DNA of 64,000 nucleotides from Lachnospiraceae bacterium Marseille-Q4251. GTDB lineage: Bacteria > Bacillota > Clostridia > Lachnospirales > Lachnospiraceae. The stretch is from assembly GCA_018223435.1 (NCBI GenBank), contig JAGTTO010000001.1:1984001-2048000 (forward strand), written 5' to 3'. Below the pieces are notes generated by a model. That model searched no databases, was not told the DNA's origin, and saw nothing but the letters and a program-made list of their open reading frames with translations. The translations under genes were made by a program, and so were the position numbers. Position 1 is the first letter of the stretch. The number at the start of each line of letters is the position of its first letter. Shown piece after piece: positions 44,456-52,903 of this stretch.

Positions 44456-45319
44456 TTAGCTCCATCTTCTCTTCTGGATGGACTGCACCGTGAAAAACAG
44501 GAACAGGCCAATGACCGTGAGATAATAAACCACGTTGGAAACATCCAGAATTCCGTTTGTAAAATCATCAAAATGGCTGCTCAGGTCAAAAACACTTAAA
44601 ATTTTCTGTATCGCACCTTCCAGAAGTGTGGATTTCAGGAAATAAATCGCTGCCAGAACTCCCTCACCAACGATGCCGATAATCACAGCCAGGAAGGTAT
44701 TTTTTACAACAGAATAAATGACAACTGCCACACCAAGGATCAGTACCGCGATAATCATGAAAGAGGTAGCTGCGGTCTGGCTTAAAATGCTGGTCAGGCT
44801 GTTCATCATGTAGCAGATAAACAGAGCGCCGAAGGTGATAACTGCTGCAATGACCGGGCTCTCTGTCAGGGAAGACAGGAAAAGACCGATGGCGATGTTA
44901 GAGCAGCCCAGGAGGAAAAATCCCAGGATTGCCGTGTAGGACATCGGCATGGAAACCTCACCGTAAGCTCTCATGATCAGCGGATACAGGCAGATAATCA
45001 ATACCGGAATAGCGAAAATGGCAACCATTCCGAGGAATTTTCCAACCACAATCTCCGTCACAGACAGTGGAGAAGTCAGAAGCAGCTGGTCTGTTTTCTG
45101 ACGCTGCTCTTCTGCCAGAGCTCTCATGGTCAGGATCGGTGTCACGATCAGGAAAATAAAGTTTACTGCGGAAAGCGTATAACCGAAAATGGGATAAGCC
45201 ATATTCATATGATACGCGGTGAAATAAATGCCTGTCACCAGAAGCATAAATGCGATAAATACATAGCCGGACATGGAAGTCAGATATGCCCGGATCTCTT
45301 TTTTACAAATGGTACTCAT
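44456..45319 (-). CDS. ABC-2 type permease (GldF-like)
   Basis: A 287-residue six-helix permease. MSTICKKEIRAYLTSMSGYV is typical of this ABC-2 subgroup, and LAEEQRQKTDQLLLTSPLSV is its cytoplasmic coupling segment. It overlaps the ATPase gene by four bases. The complex would export or act mechanically on an unknown envelope substrate. Confidence 0.87.
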   Translation of the reverse strand: MSTICKKEIRAYLTSMSGYVFIAFMLLVTGIYFTAYHMNMAYPIFGYTLSAVNFIFLIVTPILTMRALAEEQRQKTDQLLLTSPLSVTEIVVGKFLGMVAIFAIPVLIICLYPLIMRAYGEVSMPMSYTAILGFFLLGCSNIAIGLFLSSLTESPVIAAVITFGALFICYMMNSLTSILSQTAATSFMIIAVLILGVAVVIYSVVKNTFLAVIIGIVGEGVLAAIYFLKSTLLEGAIQKILSVFDLSSHFDDFTNGILDVSNVVYYLTVIGLFLFFTVQSIQKRRWS

Positions 45320-46371
45320 TCTTGACCACCCTCCCTGTTATCTTCTTCCTGTGTTTCCGGTTCTTCGGAAGCATCGTCGTCCATCAGGCTCTGAATGGCC
45401 TCTGCGTCGCTGGAAGCTCCGGTATTATTCGCTGACGCGTTATCCTGGGAAGTCAGCTCAAGGAAGATATCCTCCAGAGAAACATGGGTGTTCTCCATAC
45501 GAAGGATCGGGCACTGGTTCTCCGCGCAGGCGTAGAAAATCTTTTCCCGGATGTCCTCGTTTCCTTCGGTTTTCACATTGACCTGAACCAGGCCGTTTTC
45601 GTTGGAGGTGAAGTTCTTCTCGGCAATCTCCGGAATGGCGTTCAGCATTCCCTCGACTTCAGTCCGGCTGCCCTTGATGGTAAGCTCCAGAGTATTTTCA
45701 CCCTCCATCAGTTTTGCCAGGTTCTCCGGGGTATCGCTGGCTACCAGATGACCATGGGAAATGATCATGACGTAATCGCAGACAGCACTTACCTCAGAAA
45801 GAATATGGGAACTTAAAATAACCGTATGTTTTTTGCTCAGGCTCTTGATCAGGTCACGGATCTCTATGATCTGTTTCGGGTCCAGGCCCACCGTCGGCTC
45901 ATCCAGAATGATAACCTCCGGATATCCCATCAATGCCTGGGCCAGACCGGTTCTCTGTTTATAACCTTTTGACAGGTTCTTGATCAGACGGTCTTTCATA
46001 TGGGTCAGCTGAACGGTATCCATGATGTCGGCGATCATGTTCTCCCTGTCTTTTTTCGGTACCTTTTTCAGCTCAGCTGCCAGTCTCAGGTACTCGATGA
46101 CTGTCATATCCATGTAAAGAGGCGGCTGCTCCGGCAGATAACCGATGTCTTTCTTTGCCTCCTCCGGCTCCTCCAGAATGTCATGGCCGTTGATCACTAC
46201 CGTTCCTTCTGTGGATGCAATGTAGCCGGTGATCATATTCATGGTTGTAGATTTTCCTGCTCCGTTGGGGCCCAGGAAACCATAGATCTGACCTTCTTCC
46301 ACCTGAAAGCTCAGATGGTCTACCGCTGTATGATCTCCATACCTTTTCGTCAGATTCTTAACTTCTATCAC
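45316..46371 (-). CDS. ABC transporter ATPase (GldA-like)
   Basis: A 351-residue ATPase with Walker A GPNGAGKST (36-44), signature LSKGYKQR, Walker B VIILDEP and an H loop (LSSHILSE). The last 40 residues are an acidic tail rich in Asp, Glu and Asn that is not part of the fold. It is the first gene of the four-gene operon with the permease, GldG-like and DUF4340 genes. Confidence 0.92.
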   Translation of the reverse strand: MIEVKNLTKRYGDHTAVDHLSFQVEEGQIYGFLGPNGAGKSTTMNMITGYIASTEGTVVINGHDILEEPEEAKKDIGYLPEQPPLYMDMTVIEYLRLAAELKKVPKKDRENMIADIMDTVQLTHMKDRLIKNLSKGYKQRTGLAQALMGYPEVIILDEPTVGLDPKQIIEIRDLIKSLSKKHTVILSSHILSEVSAVCDYVMIISHGHLVASDTPENLAKLMEGENTLELTIKGSRTEVEGMLNAIPEIAEKNFTSNENGLVQVNVKTEGNEDIREKIFYACAENQCPILRMENTHVSLEDIFLELTSQDNASANNTGASSDAEAIQSLMDDDASEEPETQEEDNREGGQE

Positions 46372-46526
46372 GGTTCTTCCTCCTTTTTTTGCCTGTCCAG
46401 TGCTCGTGCGCCGGACTCCAGCACAAATATATTCTAAAATAAGAAAACTTTGTGTTCATTTGGGGGAAAGATTGTGATTTTTTTTTGATAACTTTTTGAA
46501 AATTGTGTGAACGCGGGACACAAAAA

Positions 46527-46562
46527 AGCCCCCGGCCATGAACCTCTCTCATGCCGGGGGAC
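46527..46562 (-). terminator. Terminator of the hydratase gene
   Basis: On the minus strand GTCCCCCGGCATGA pairs with TCATGGCCGGGGGC, followed by TTTTTT. Confidence 0.88.
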
Positions 46563-46578
46563 AATTTCTCATTTTCTC

Positions 46579-48867
46579 TTATTTTCTGTTGTAATTGATC
46601 AGGCAGCCTTTGAGGATGATCTCGCGCTCGTCATCGGTGAGCTCGTCCATTTTCAGGGTGATCTCTTTCAGGCCGTCGCCTGCAACGTAGCAGGTGAACT
46701 CGCCGGCTTTGTTCTCGATGGCTTCGCGGATGCCCGGAAGGAAGAGGTAATCGCCGTTCTTGAAAGGAAGCTCGCCCTCGTCGATGAGGAAGGGAAGCAT
46801 ACCCCAGTTGATCAGGTTGGAGCGGTAACGTTTGGTAGCGTACTCGTTGGCGATGTTTGCCCAGCCACCCAAAACCTTCTGGCAGGAAGCCGCCTGCTCT
46901 CTGGCGGAACCGTCGCCGGGTTTTACAGCGAAAATGGTGGAACCAACGCCCACGTTTGTCTTATCTACATCCGGATATTTCTCATGGATGGCCTTGAATA
47001 CCGGTTTGAGCTCCGGAAGAGCTTCGCCCGGACAGTTTCCTGCCTCGATGGCCTTCTGTGCGGCCTGTACCTCTTTTGCCCGGCCAACATAAGCCGGATC
47101 TTTTCTGGAGAGGGTGAACTCTGCCAGGCCCAGCGGGTTGGAACGATAGGAAGAAGTCTCTCCGGAGGGGATCAGCTCATCGGTGGTCGTTACCGGATCG
47201 TGGATCTCAGATACCACTTTCAGGATCATATTTTCCGGAAGAGCGGACATTTTCGGCCAGTCCTTGATGTTCGGGCCAAAATGGATCTCCTCATTCGGGT
47301 CTGCTACGCCGTGGCTGTCGAAGACGCGGTTCGCATAGATATTGCTGTCGAAATGATAGGTCGGTCCGGTGTATTCCACATCCAGATCGGTGGCTGCTGT
47401 CAGATAACCTTTGTTTGCTGCTGTTGCCGCGATGGAACGGGCATCCATAAGAGCCACGGAAGCAATCTGACCATTCTGAAGCTTACTTCCCTCACGGTTC
47501 GGGAAGTTTCTGGTAGAGTGACGAATGCTGAAGGCATTGTTGGCCGGTGTGTCGCCTGCGCCGAAGCAGGGACCGCAGAAGGCCGTCTTCACGATAGCGC
47601 CGGTCTCCATAAGCTCTGCCAGTCTGCCGTTTCTGGCAAGCTCCATGTAAATCGGGGTGCTGGCCGGATAAACACTCAAAGTAAACTCGTCACAGCCGAT
47701 GCTGCGGCCTTTCAGGATATCTGCTGCCGCGCAGATATTTTCAAAACCGCCGCCTGCACAGCCTGCGATGATTCCCTGATCCACATAGAGTTTTCCGTCC
47801 CGGACTTTGTCTTTCAGTGTGAAGTCTACGGCTCCGCCCAAGGACACTTTCGCACGTTTTTCTACATCTGCAAGGATATCGTCCAGGTTCCGGTTCAGCT
47901 CATCGATGGTATAGGTGTTGCTGGGATGGAAGGGCATGGCGATCATCGGACGGATCTCACTTAAGTTCACCTCAACCACGCCATCATAGTAAGCGATCTT
48001 GCCCGGTTTCAGCTCTTTGTATGCAGAGGTTCTTCCATGGATCCGGTAAAATTCCTTGATCTCTTCATCTGTCTGCCAGATGGAGGACAGGCAGGTGGTC
48101 TCAGTGGTCATAACGTCCACGCCGATACGGAAATCAGCACTCAGCTTGGACACGCCCGGGCCCACAAACTCCATAACTTTATTTTTCACATAGCCTTTGG
48201 CAAAGACTGCGCCGATAATGGCCAGAGCCACATCCTGAGGACCGACACCCTTTGCCGGCTCGCCGGTCAGATAGATGGCAACCACGCCGGGCATATTGAT
48301 ATCGTAGGTCTGACAGAGCAGCTGCTTTACCAGCTCCGGTCCGCCCTCGCCCATGGCCATGGTTCCCAGCGCGCCGTAACGGGTATGGGAATCGGAGCCC
48401 AGAATCATCTTTCCGCTCTCTGCCAACATCTCACGGGCAAACTGGTGGATAACTGCCTGATGAGGGGGCACATAAATTCCACCGTACTTTTTCGCACAGG
48501 TCAGACCAAACATGTGGTCATCCTCGTTGATGGTTCCGCCCACGGCACAAAGGCTGTTATGACAGTTGGTCAGCACATAGGGGATCGGGAATTTCTCCAG
48601 CCCTGACGCTCTGGCCGTCTGGATGATTCCTACATAAGTAATATCATGAGAAGTCAGTTTATCAAACTTGATCTTCAGTTTTTCCATATTTCCGGATGTA
48701 TTGTGATTTTTCAGAATACGATAGGCAATGGTATTTTCCGCTGCCTCTTCCCGGCTCAACGTGTCTTTTCCAAGCATGTTGCGAAGAATCAGTTTTGCAT
48801 CCCCGGAATCTTCCACCAACTCCGTGCCGTTTACCAGATAGGCACCTGTGTCATATAATTTAATCAT
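46579..48867 (-). CDS. Aconitase-family hydratase
   Basis: A 762-residue member of the aconitase superfamily, nearer the YbhJ-type hydratases than AcnA. Cluster-region motifs are seen: [29 protein letters not shown], and [15 protein letters not shown], and [11 protein letters not shown] in the swivel region. The 4Fe-4S cluster would be held by cysteines in these loops. The start at 48867 follows GGAGG by eight bases; an earlier ATG at 48882 overlaps that site. The substrate is uncertain. Confidence 0.85.
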   Translation of the reverse strand: MIKLYDTGAYLVNGTELVEDSGDAKLILRNMLGKDTLSREEAAENTIAYRILKNHNTSGNMEKLKIKFDKLTSHDITYVGIIQTARASGLEKFPIPYVLTNCHNSLCAVGGTINEDDHMFGLTCAKKYGGIYVPPHQAVIHQFAREMLAESGKMILGSDSHTRYGALGTMAMGEGGPELVKQLLCQTYDINMPGVVAIYLTGEPAKGVGPQDVALAIIGAVFAKGYVKNKVMEFVGPGVSKLSADFRIGVDVMTTETTCLSSIWQTDEEIKEFYRIHGRTSAYKELKPGKIAYYDGVVEVNLSEIRPMIAMPFHPSNTYTIDELNRNLDDILADVEKRAKVSLGGAVDFTLKDKVRDGKLYVDQGIIAGCAGGGFENICAAADILKGRSIGCDEFTLSVYPASTPIYMELARNGRLAELMETGAIVKTAFCGPCFGAGDTPANNAFSIRHSTRNFPNREGSKLQNGQIASVALMDARSIAATAANKGYLTAATDLDVEYTGPTYHFDSNIYANRVFDSHGVADPNEEIHFGPNIKDWPKMSALPENMILKVVSEIHDPVTTTDELIPSGETSSYRSNPLGLAEFTLSRKDPAYVGRAKEVQAAQKAIEAGNCPGEALPELKPVFKAIHEKYPDVDKTNVGVGSTIFAVKPGDGSAREQAASCQKVLGGWANIANEYATKRYRSNLINWGMLPFLIDEGELPFKNGDYLFLPGIREAIENKAGEFTCYVAGDGLKEITLKMDELTDDEREIILKGCLINYNRK

Positions 48868-48945
48868 GCATCTATCCTCCATTTCTGAACGCTTTTCCTG
48901 GCGTTCACTGGGCTTTCAGGTTCTATATTTTTTCTGATAATTCAC

Positions 48946-48974
48946 ATTATAACGGTGCAGTGATGAGATTGCAA
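48946..48974 (-). promoter_or_regulatory. Promoter of the hydratase gene
   Basis: Minus strand TTGCAA (48974-48969), 17-base spacer, TATAAT (48951-48946), about 80 bases before the start. Confidence 0.75.
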
Positions 48975-49008
48975 GGAAAAATACGGGAGGTGGGAAATGA
49001 GCACAAAG

Positions 49009-49048
49009 AAAAGAGGATATGATCTTGAGCTTTAATCATATCCTCTTT
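49009..49048 (-). terminator. Terminator of the 49.0-49.3 kb unit
   Basis: AAAGAGGATATGAT pairs perfectly with ATCATATCCTCTTT around an 11-base loop, followed on the minus strand by TCTTT. Confidence 0.85.
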
Positions 49049-49291
49049 CAATGATGATTCTCCATTGGAAGATACCTCTTTTCTTTTATTTGTGATGCTT
49101 TTTACAATCTGCTTTTTAAAATAATTGAAAACTTAGTATTTCGGTGGTCCGTACCGTCCTTTCTTTGAAATTTGGGGTCCTGTCACTTATCTTCTTATCT
49201 GAATGTTGGAAAGATAAATGAATGACTACTGTTTCACTGGAATCTCCTCCTTACTGGAATCGCCTTTCGTTTGATTTCCTGTTTGTTTTGT
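49010..49291 (-). ncRNA. Putative 280-nt noncoding or leader transcript
   Basis: A strong promoter (49299-49327) is followed by about 280 bases and then a terminator (49010-49048), with no conventional gene inside. A ribosome site AAGGAGGAGATTCCA leads to GTG AAA CAG TAG only. Another, AGAGGTATCTTCC, leads to a five-codon frame, MENHH. The unit could be a small RNA or a decayed peptide gene. It shares 5' wording (ACAACAAA..AAAC) and a ribosome-site context (GAGGT-TTCCAATGG) with the unit at 34.2-34.8 kb. Confidence 0.45.
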
Positions 49292-49298
49292 TGTCTTA

Positions 49299-49327
49299 AT
49301 TATAGCCTTCTGTCTCTATTTTGTCAA
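49299..49327 (-). promoter_or_regulatory. Consensus promoter of the 49.0-49.3 kb unit
   Basis: Minus strand TTGACA (49327-49322), 17-base spacer, TATAAT (49304-49299): a perfect consensus. Confidence 0.82.
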
Positions 49328-49408
49328 GCATTATTTTAAAAATATTTTTTCTTTCTATTTATCGTATTATTTAAATAAAATTTTCTAATTATTTATCCAG
49401 CTATAAAA

Positions 49409-49444
49409 AGACCGGATCTCCTCCACGCAAAGGAAATCCGGTCT
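49409..49444 (-). terminator. Terminator of the mannose locus operon
   Basis: AGACCGGAT pairs with ATCCGGTCT, followed on the minus strand by TTTTT, just after the isomerase-like gene. Confidence 0.82.
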
Positions 49445-49451
49445 GATTCTC

Positions 49452-51194
49452 TTATGCTCTTACTTTTGCCAACATCACTTTCACTGGCCCCTCGCCCGGA
49501 ACGATCCGATACTCTTTCACATCTGCAGGAATAATAAAAGTTTCTGCATAATGCACTTCAAAAGGAGCAAAGCTTCCGTCCGTGCTTTCAATGTAGGCAT
49601 TTTTTCCTTCCACAAGGTTTCCCACGTTCACGGAATCCCCACAGGAAACGATGCAGGGACTTTCCAGAGAATAACGGAAGGTATCGATGGGTTCGCGGAC
49701 CTGAAGGCCGGTTCTCTCGACAAGGCAGCCCTTTTCTACAGATACGATCTCATCCTGATGGATCAGATTTTCCTCTATCCAGGGAGTAGTACGCTCCCAC
49801 TGGATGTTTTTCAGCCCATGTTCAATATGAACCGGCCGCGGGATGCCATCCAGACCAACACGCCCCCAGTCCCACAGCTTAAAAGTAAAGATATAGGGAG
49901 TGGCACTGATCTCCAGCACCATGGTATTCTTACCGGAGCAATGGATCGTCCCTGCCGGGATCAGCACATGATCATGCTTTTTCACCGGAATCTTATTCAC
50001 ATATTCTTCCGCCGGAAATGCAATCTCACCTTTTTCCGCTTTTCTCAGATCATCCGCCATCTTTTCACGATCCACATTTTCCTTCAGCCCCAGATAAACA
50101 TAAGTGTCCTCATCCGCATCCAGAAAATAATAGCTTTCATCCTGGGTATAATGCATGCCGAAGGTATCCTGGATATATTCTGTCAGAGGATGTACCTGCA
50201 AGGACAGGTTACCGCCGCCCATGGTATCCAGAAAATCAAAACGGATCGGGAATTCCGCTCCGTATCTGCCGTATACCCTTTCGCCCAGAAGTTCCTTTGG
50301 GCAGTAGAGTGTCACATTCATGGCCGGAGTCTTCACCGTGATATCTCCAAACTGCATGTTGACACAGTTTTCCTCCGGTACTCCATCAAAGCTCCAGGCC
50401 AGATTTTCCTTCTCCTGACCAACGCCAAAATTCTCCTGCATCCAGTGCCCGCCCCAGACGCCGGGATCAAAATACGGCTCCAGACGGAACGGCGCCTTTG
50501 CAAACTGCCTGAGTCCATCCCGGAAAGCCTCGCCTGTCACCAGCTTCGGATGATCCTTTTCTTCCGTCTCCAGCACATAATCAAAGGTATCGTATCGCTC
50601 TTTTTTATAGCGGTCTGCCAGTCTCCATTCAATGAAAAATCCGATCTTATACTTTGTCAGAGTCGGCGCATCTGCATTGGATAAATTCCAGTTTCCCATA
50701 CCTGCACGGTAACGGAGCTGAATTTCCCATCTCGTGATATCGCAGTAGACATATAGGTCTCCCCGAGCGATCAGACCGGCTCCCATACCCACAAGAACGG
50801 TCATACCGTCGGAAGCTTCCACCTCTTTTTTCATAGCTTCCAGCTTTTCGCTGTCATAGAAATCTTTCAGTTTTTTGTGGCAGATAACGCCGAAAACACG
50901 GTCATCCGTGATATAGTCTCCAAACTCTTTCAGCCGTTCTTCTTCTGATTTCCGGCAGGTTTCCATATCCAGGATATGGTCGGCTCCCAGGGAAGCGGCC
51001 AGTTTTAGGACCTCTTCCTTTCTCACGCCCGGGTATAGATCAAAGACCACGAGAACGCGGCCCTGTTTTTTTCTCTTTTCTGCTTCTTTTCGGAGTTCCT
51101 CCGCAGCCGAATCATAGTTTTCCCAGATCTCTGAATCATGTCCCCCGATCTTCTTGACCGGATGCGGATTGTAATTGTGATACTTATTTCTCAT
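49452..51194 (-). CDS. Fused protein with mannose-6-phosphate isomerase-like C terminus
   Basis: A 580-residue protein. Residues from about 240 form a class I PMI-like cupin: GGNLSLQVHPLTEYIQDTFG, the His/Glu metal site region, and VLIPAGTIHCSGKNTMVLEI. The N-terminal 210 residues are a separate alpha/beta domain (GRVLVVFDLYPGVRKEEVLK) that looks like a nucleotide or uridine-kinase-type fold without an intact P-loop. It would convert mannose 6-phosphate to fructose 6-phosphate. It is the last gene of the mannosidase locus. AAAGGGGATAAGC precedes the ATG. Confidence 0.78.
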   Translation of the reverse strand: MRNKYHNYNPHPVKKIGGHDSEIWENYDSAAEELRKEAEKRKKQGRVLVVFDLYPGVRKEEVLKLAASLGADHILDMETCRKSEEERLKEFGDYITDDRVFGVICHKKLKDFYDSEKLEAMKKEVEASDGMTVLVGMGAGLIARGDLYVYCDITRWEIQLRYRAGMGNWNLSNADAPTLTKYKIGFFIEWRLADRYKKERYDTFDYVLETEEKDHPKLVTGEAFRDGLRQFAKAPFRLEPYFDPGVWGGHWMQENFGVGQEKENLAWSFDGVPEENCVNMQFGDITVKTPAMNVTLYCPKELLGERVYGRYGAEFPIRFDFLDTMGGGNLSLQVHPLTEYIQDTFGMHYTQDESYYFLDADEDTYVYLGLKENVDREKMADDLRKAEKGEIAFPAEEYVNKIPVKKHDHVLIPAGTIHCSGKNTMVLEISATPYIFTFKLWDWGRVGLDGIPRPVHIEHGLKNIQWERTTPWIEENLIHQDEIVSVEKGCLVERTGLQVREPIDTFRYSLESPCIVSCGDSVNVGNLVEGKNAYIESTDGSFAPFEVHYAETFIIPADVKEYRIVPGEGPVKVMLAKVRA

Positions 51195-51278
51195 GCTTAT
51201 CCCCTTTTCTGCTTTCTCATAGGTACACGAATATCTTTCCGAAAAATAAATTGCCGGGGGACTGCATTTTTATCTTTC

Positions 51279-52001
51279 CTAAAGATCTACCGTATATTTA
51301 TAGCGATTTCCCGGATAATAGCAAATCGAATATTCAAAAACTTCATTTTCCGGAAGATAGGTTTTTCTTACCCGCTTAAATACCGGCATCGCCGGACCGA
51401 TTTCAAGAAATGCCTGTACTTCTTCTGATGGAAGCGCCGCCTCCAGCGTATCTTTTCCTTTTTCAATGACAATCTGGTAGGTATCCTTCAGAAATTTATA
51501 CAGAGATTTCATATAATATTTTTCATCCAGCGGCAGTTCCACCACACATTTCAGATAAGTGATGGTATAGACCAGCGGACTTCCCTGAACATTCCTCACC
51601 CGAGTAAGCCGGTAACAGAAATCTGTTTTCGGTATTTCCAGAGCCATAGCTACCCGGGTGGACGGAGTGATTTTTTCCATCTTGCAGTAAGAAGTATTCA
51701 TCGTGATATTATGCTGCTTCATCTCATCAGTAAAGCTGATCACACTCTTCATATGCTCATCAATCTTCTCATAGGTAACTTCCGTCCCGATTCCCCTTCT
51801 GCTCATGATATAGCCAGCCTGGGACAGGGCTGTCATTGCCTGACGAATCGTCACTCTGGACACCTGATACTCTTCCATCAGCATATTTTCTGTAGGAAAA
51901 CTGTCTCCCTTATTATATTTTCCATGCTCAATATCTGTTCTCAGGATTGTTTCCACCTGTGAATACAGCGGCGGAGCTCCTTTTTCTCTGTTCAGAATCA
52001 T
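51279..52001 (-). CDS. GntR/HutC family regulator
   Basis: A 240-residue regulator. The winged HTH reads YNKGDSFPTENMLMEEYQVS and RVTIRQAMTALSQAG; the C-terminal UTRA ligand domain ends FEYSICYYPGNRYKYTVDL. The start at 52001 is favoured because GGAGGG stands seven bases away. UTRA domains usually bind sugar phosphates. It lies inside the glycan operon and likely represses it. Confidence 0.9.
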   Translation of the reverse strand: MILNREKGAPPLYSQVETILRTDIEHGKYNKGDSFPTENMLMEEYQVSRVTIRQAMTALSQAGYIMSRRGIGTEVTYEKIDEHMKSVISFTDEMKQHNITMNTSYCKMEKITPSTRVAMALEIPKTDFCYRLTRVRNVQGSPLVYTITYLKCVVELPLDEKYYMKSLYKFLKDTYQIVIEKGKDTLEAALPSEEVQAFLEIGPAMPVFKRVRKTYLPENEVFEYSICYYPGNRYKYTVDL

Positions 52002-52021
52002 ATCCATCCCTCCGGTTTTTC

Positions 52022-52891
52022 TTAAAAAAGCAGGCCTTGCATCGCTCTTAATGAAGTATTTTCTTCCATTATAAGTGTTATGCTGCGCTCTTTACAAGCC
52101 TTTTCAAGCTTTTCTCCAAAGTATGGAAAACTTTTTGTGATCTGACCGCCAAGGATCAATGCCTGCGGTTTAAAACTGTCCAGGAACGGCAAAATCCCTT
52201 CATACAGGATTTTACCAAATTCCCGGTATACCTTCAGGGCTCCTGGATTCTTTTCACTGCAAAGCTCTGAAAGTCTTTTTCCATCCATTTCTTCCCCCAT
52301 GATCTCTCTGCTGAGTCTTTTCAGACCTCTTACTGAGAGATAATCATCCAGGATGGAATCCCGGAAAGCGGAATTATAAATCCAGCCGTTTTCCGGTACT
52401 GCCTCCGTTTTTTTCTTAAGAGCCTCACCATTTTCAAGAAAGGCGGAGCCGGCTCCTGTTCCGATGCAAAGACAGAGAACCTTTTCCTGCTGTTTCTTCA
52501 TTCCGAAGCGGTAAACGCCTCTGGCAAAGGCTTCCACATCATGCCGGAAAAGGATTTTTACTCTCTCCAGTTTCCGGCTTCTTTTTCGTAATTCTTCCGG
52601 AATTCTCATTCCGTAGATCTGATCGTATTTGTTCAGCCCCCTCATCAGGCTGATGCCCTGTTCATAATCAAAAGGCCCAGGGAAAGCCATGCCGATTCCT
52701 TCCAGTTTTTCTTTTGGGAAGCCCCCGCCAAGATCAGAAATGATGTGGCAGAAATTTTCAAAGATCGTATCCGGATTTTCCCCGGCTTTCGCCTGAAAGT
52801 TTCTGATGCCACCCAACAAAGCCCCAGAGACATCGAAAACGCCTCCCTTAATTTCTGTTCCGCCGACGTCCAGCATGATAAAGATCGACAT
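52022..52891 (-). CDS. ROK family sugar kinase
   Basis: A 289-residue ROK protein without an HTH, so an enzyme rather than a repressor. The ATP site is LDVGGTEIKGGVF (7-19) and the catalytic Asp lies in LFRHDVEAFA. The usual zinc-binding cysteine motif of ROK kinases is not seen; GTGAGSAFLENGE stands where the family has its glycine loop. Next to the isomerase and mannosidase it would phosphorylate mannose or GlcNAc. Confidence 0.85.
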   Translation of the reverse strand: MSIFIMLDVGGTEIKGGVFDVSGALLGGIRNFQAKAGENPDTIFENFCHIISDLGGGFPKEKLEGIGMAFPGPFDYEQGISLMRGLNKYDQIYGMRIPEELRKRSRKLERVKILFRHDVEAFARGVYRFGMKKQQEKVLCLCIGTGAGSAFLENGEALKKKTEAVPENGWIYNSAFRDSILDDYLSVRGLKRLSREIMGEEMDGKRLSELCSEKNPGALKVYREFGKILYEGILPFLDSFKPQALILGGQITKSFPYFGEKLEKACKERSITLIMEENTSLRAMQGLLF

Positions 52892-52903
52892 GGTTTTTCA
52901 CCT

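Noticed and set aside
46507..47964. 485-codon open frame on the plus strand
   Set aside because: Antisense to the hydratase gene, which has conserved cluster motifs.
49100..49240. Open frame reading TVVIHLSFQHSDKKISDR on the minus strand
   Set aside because: It stays open for about 40 codons but has no ATG, GTG or TTG start in frame near the ribosome site, so it is not called as a gene.
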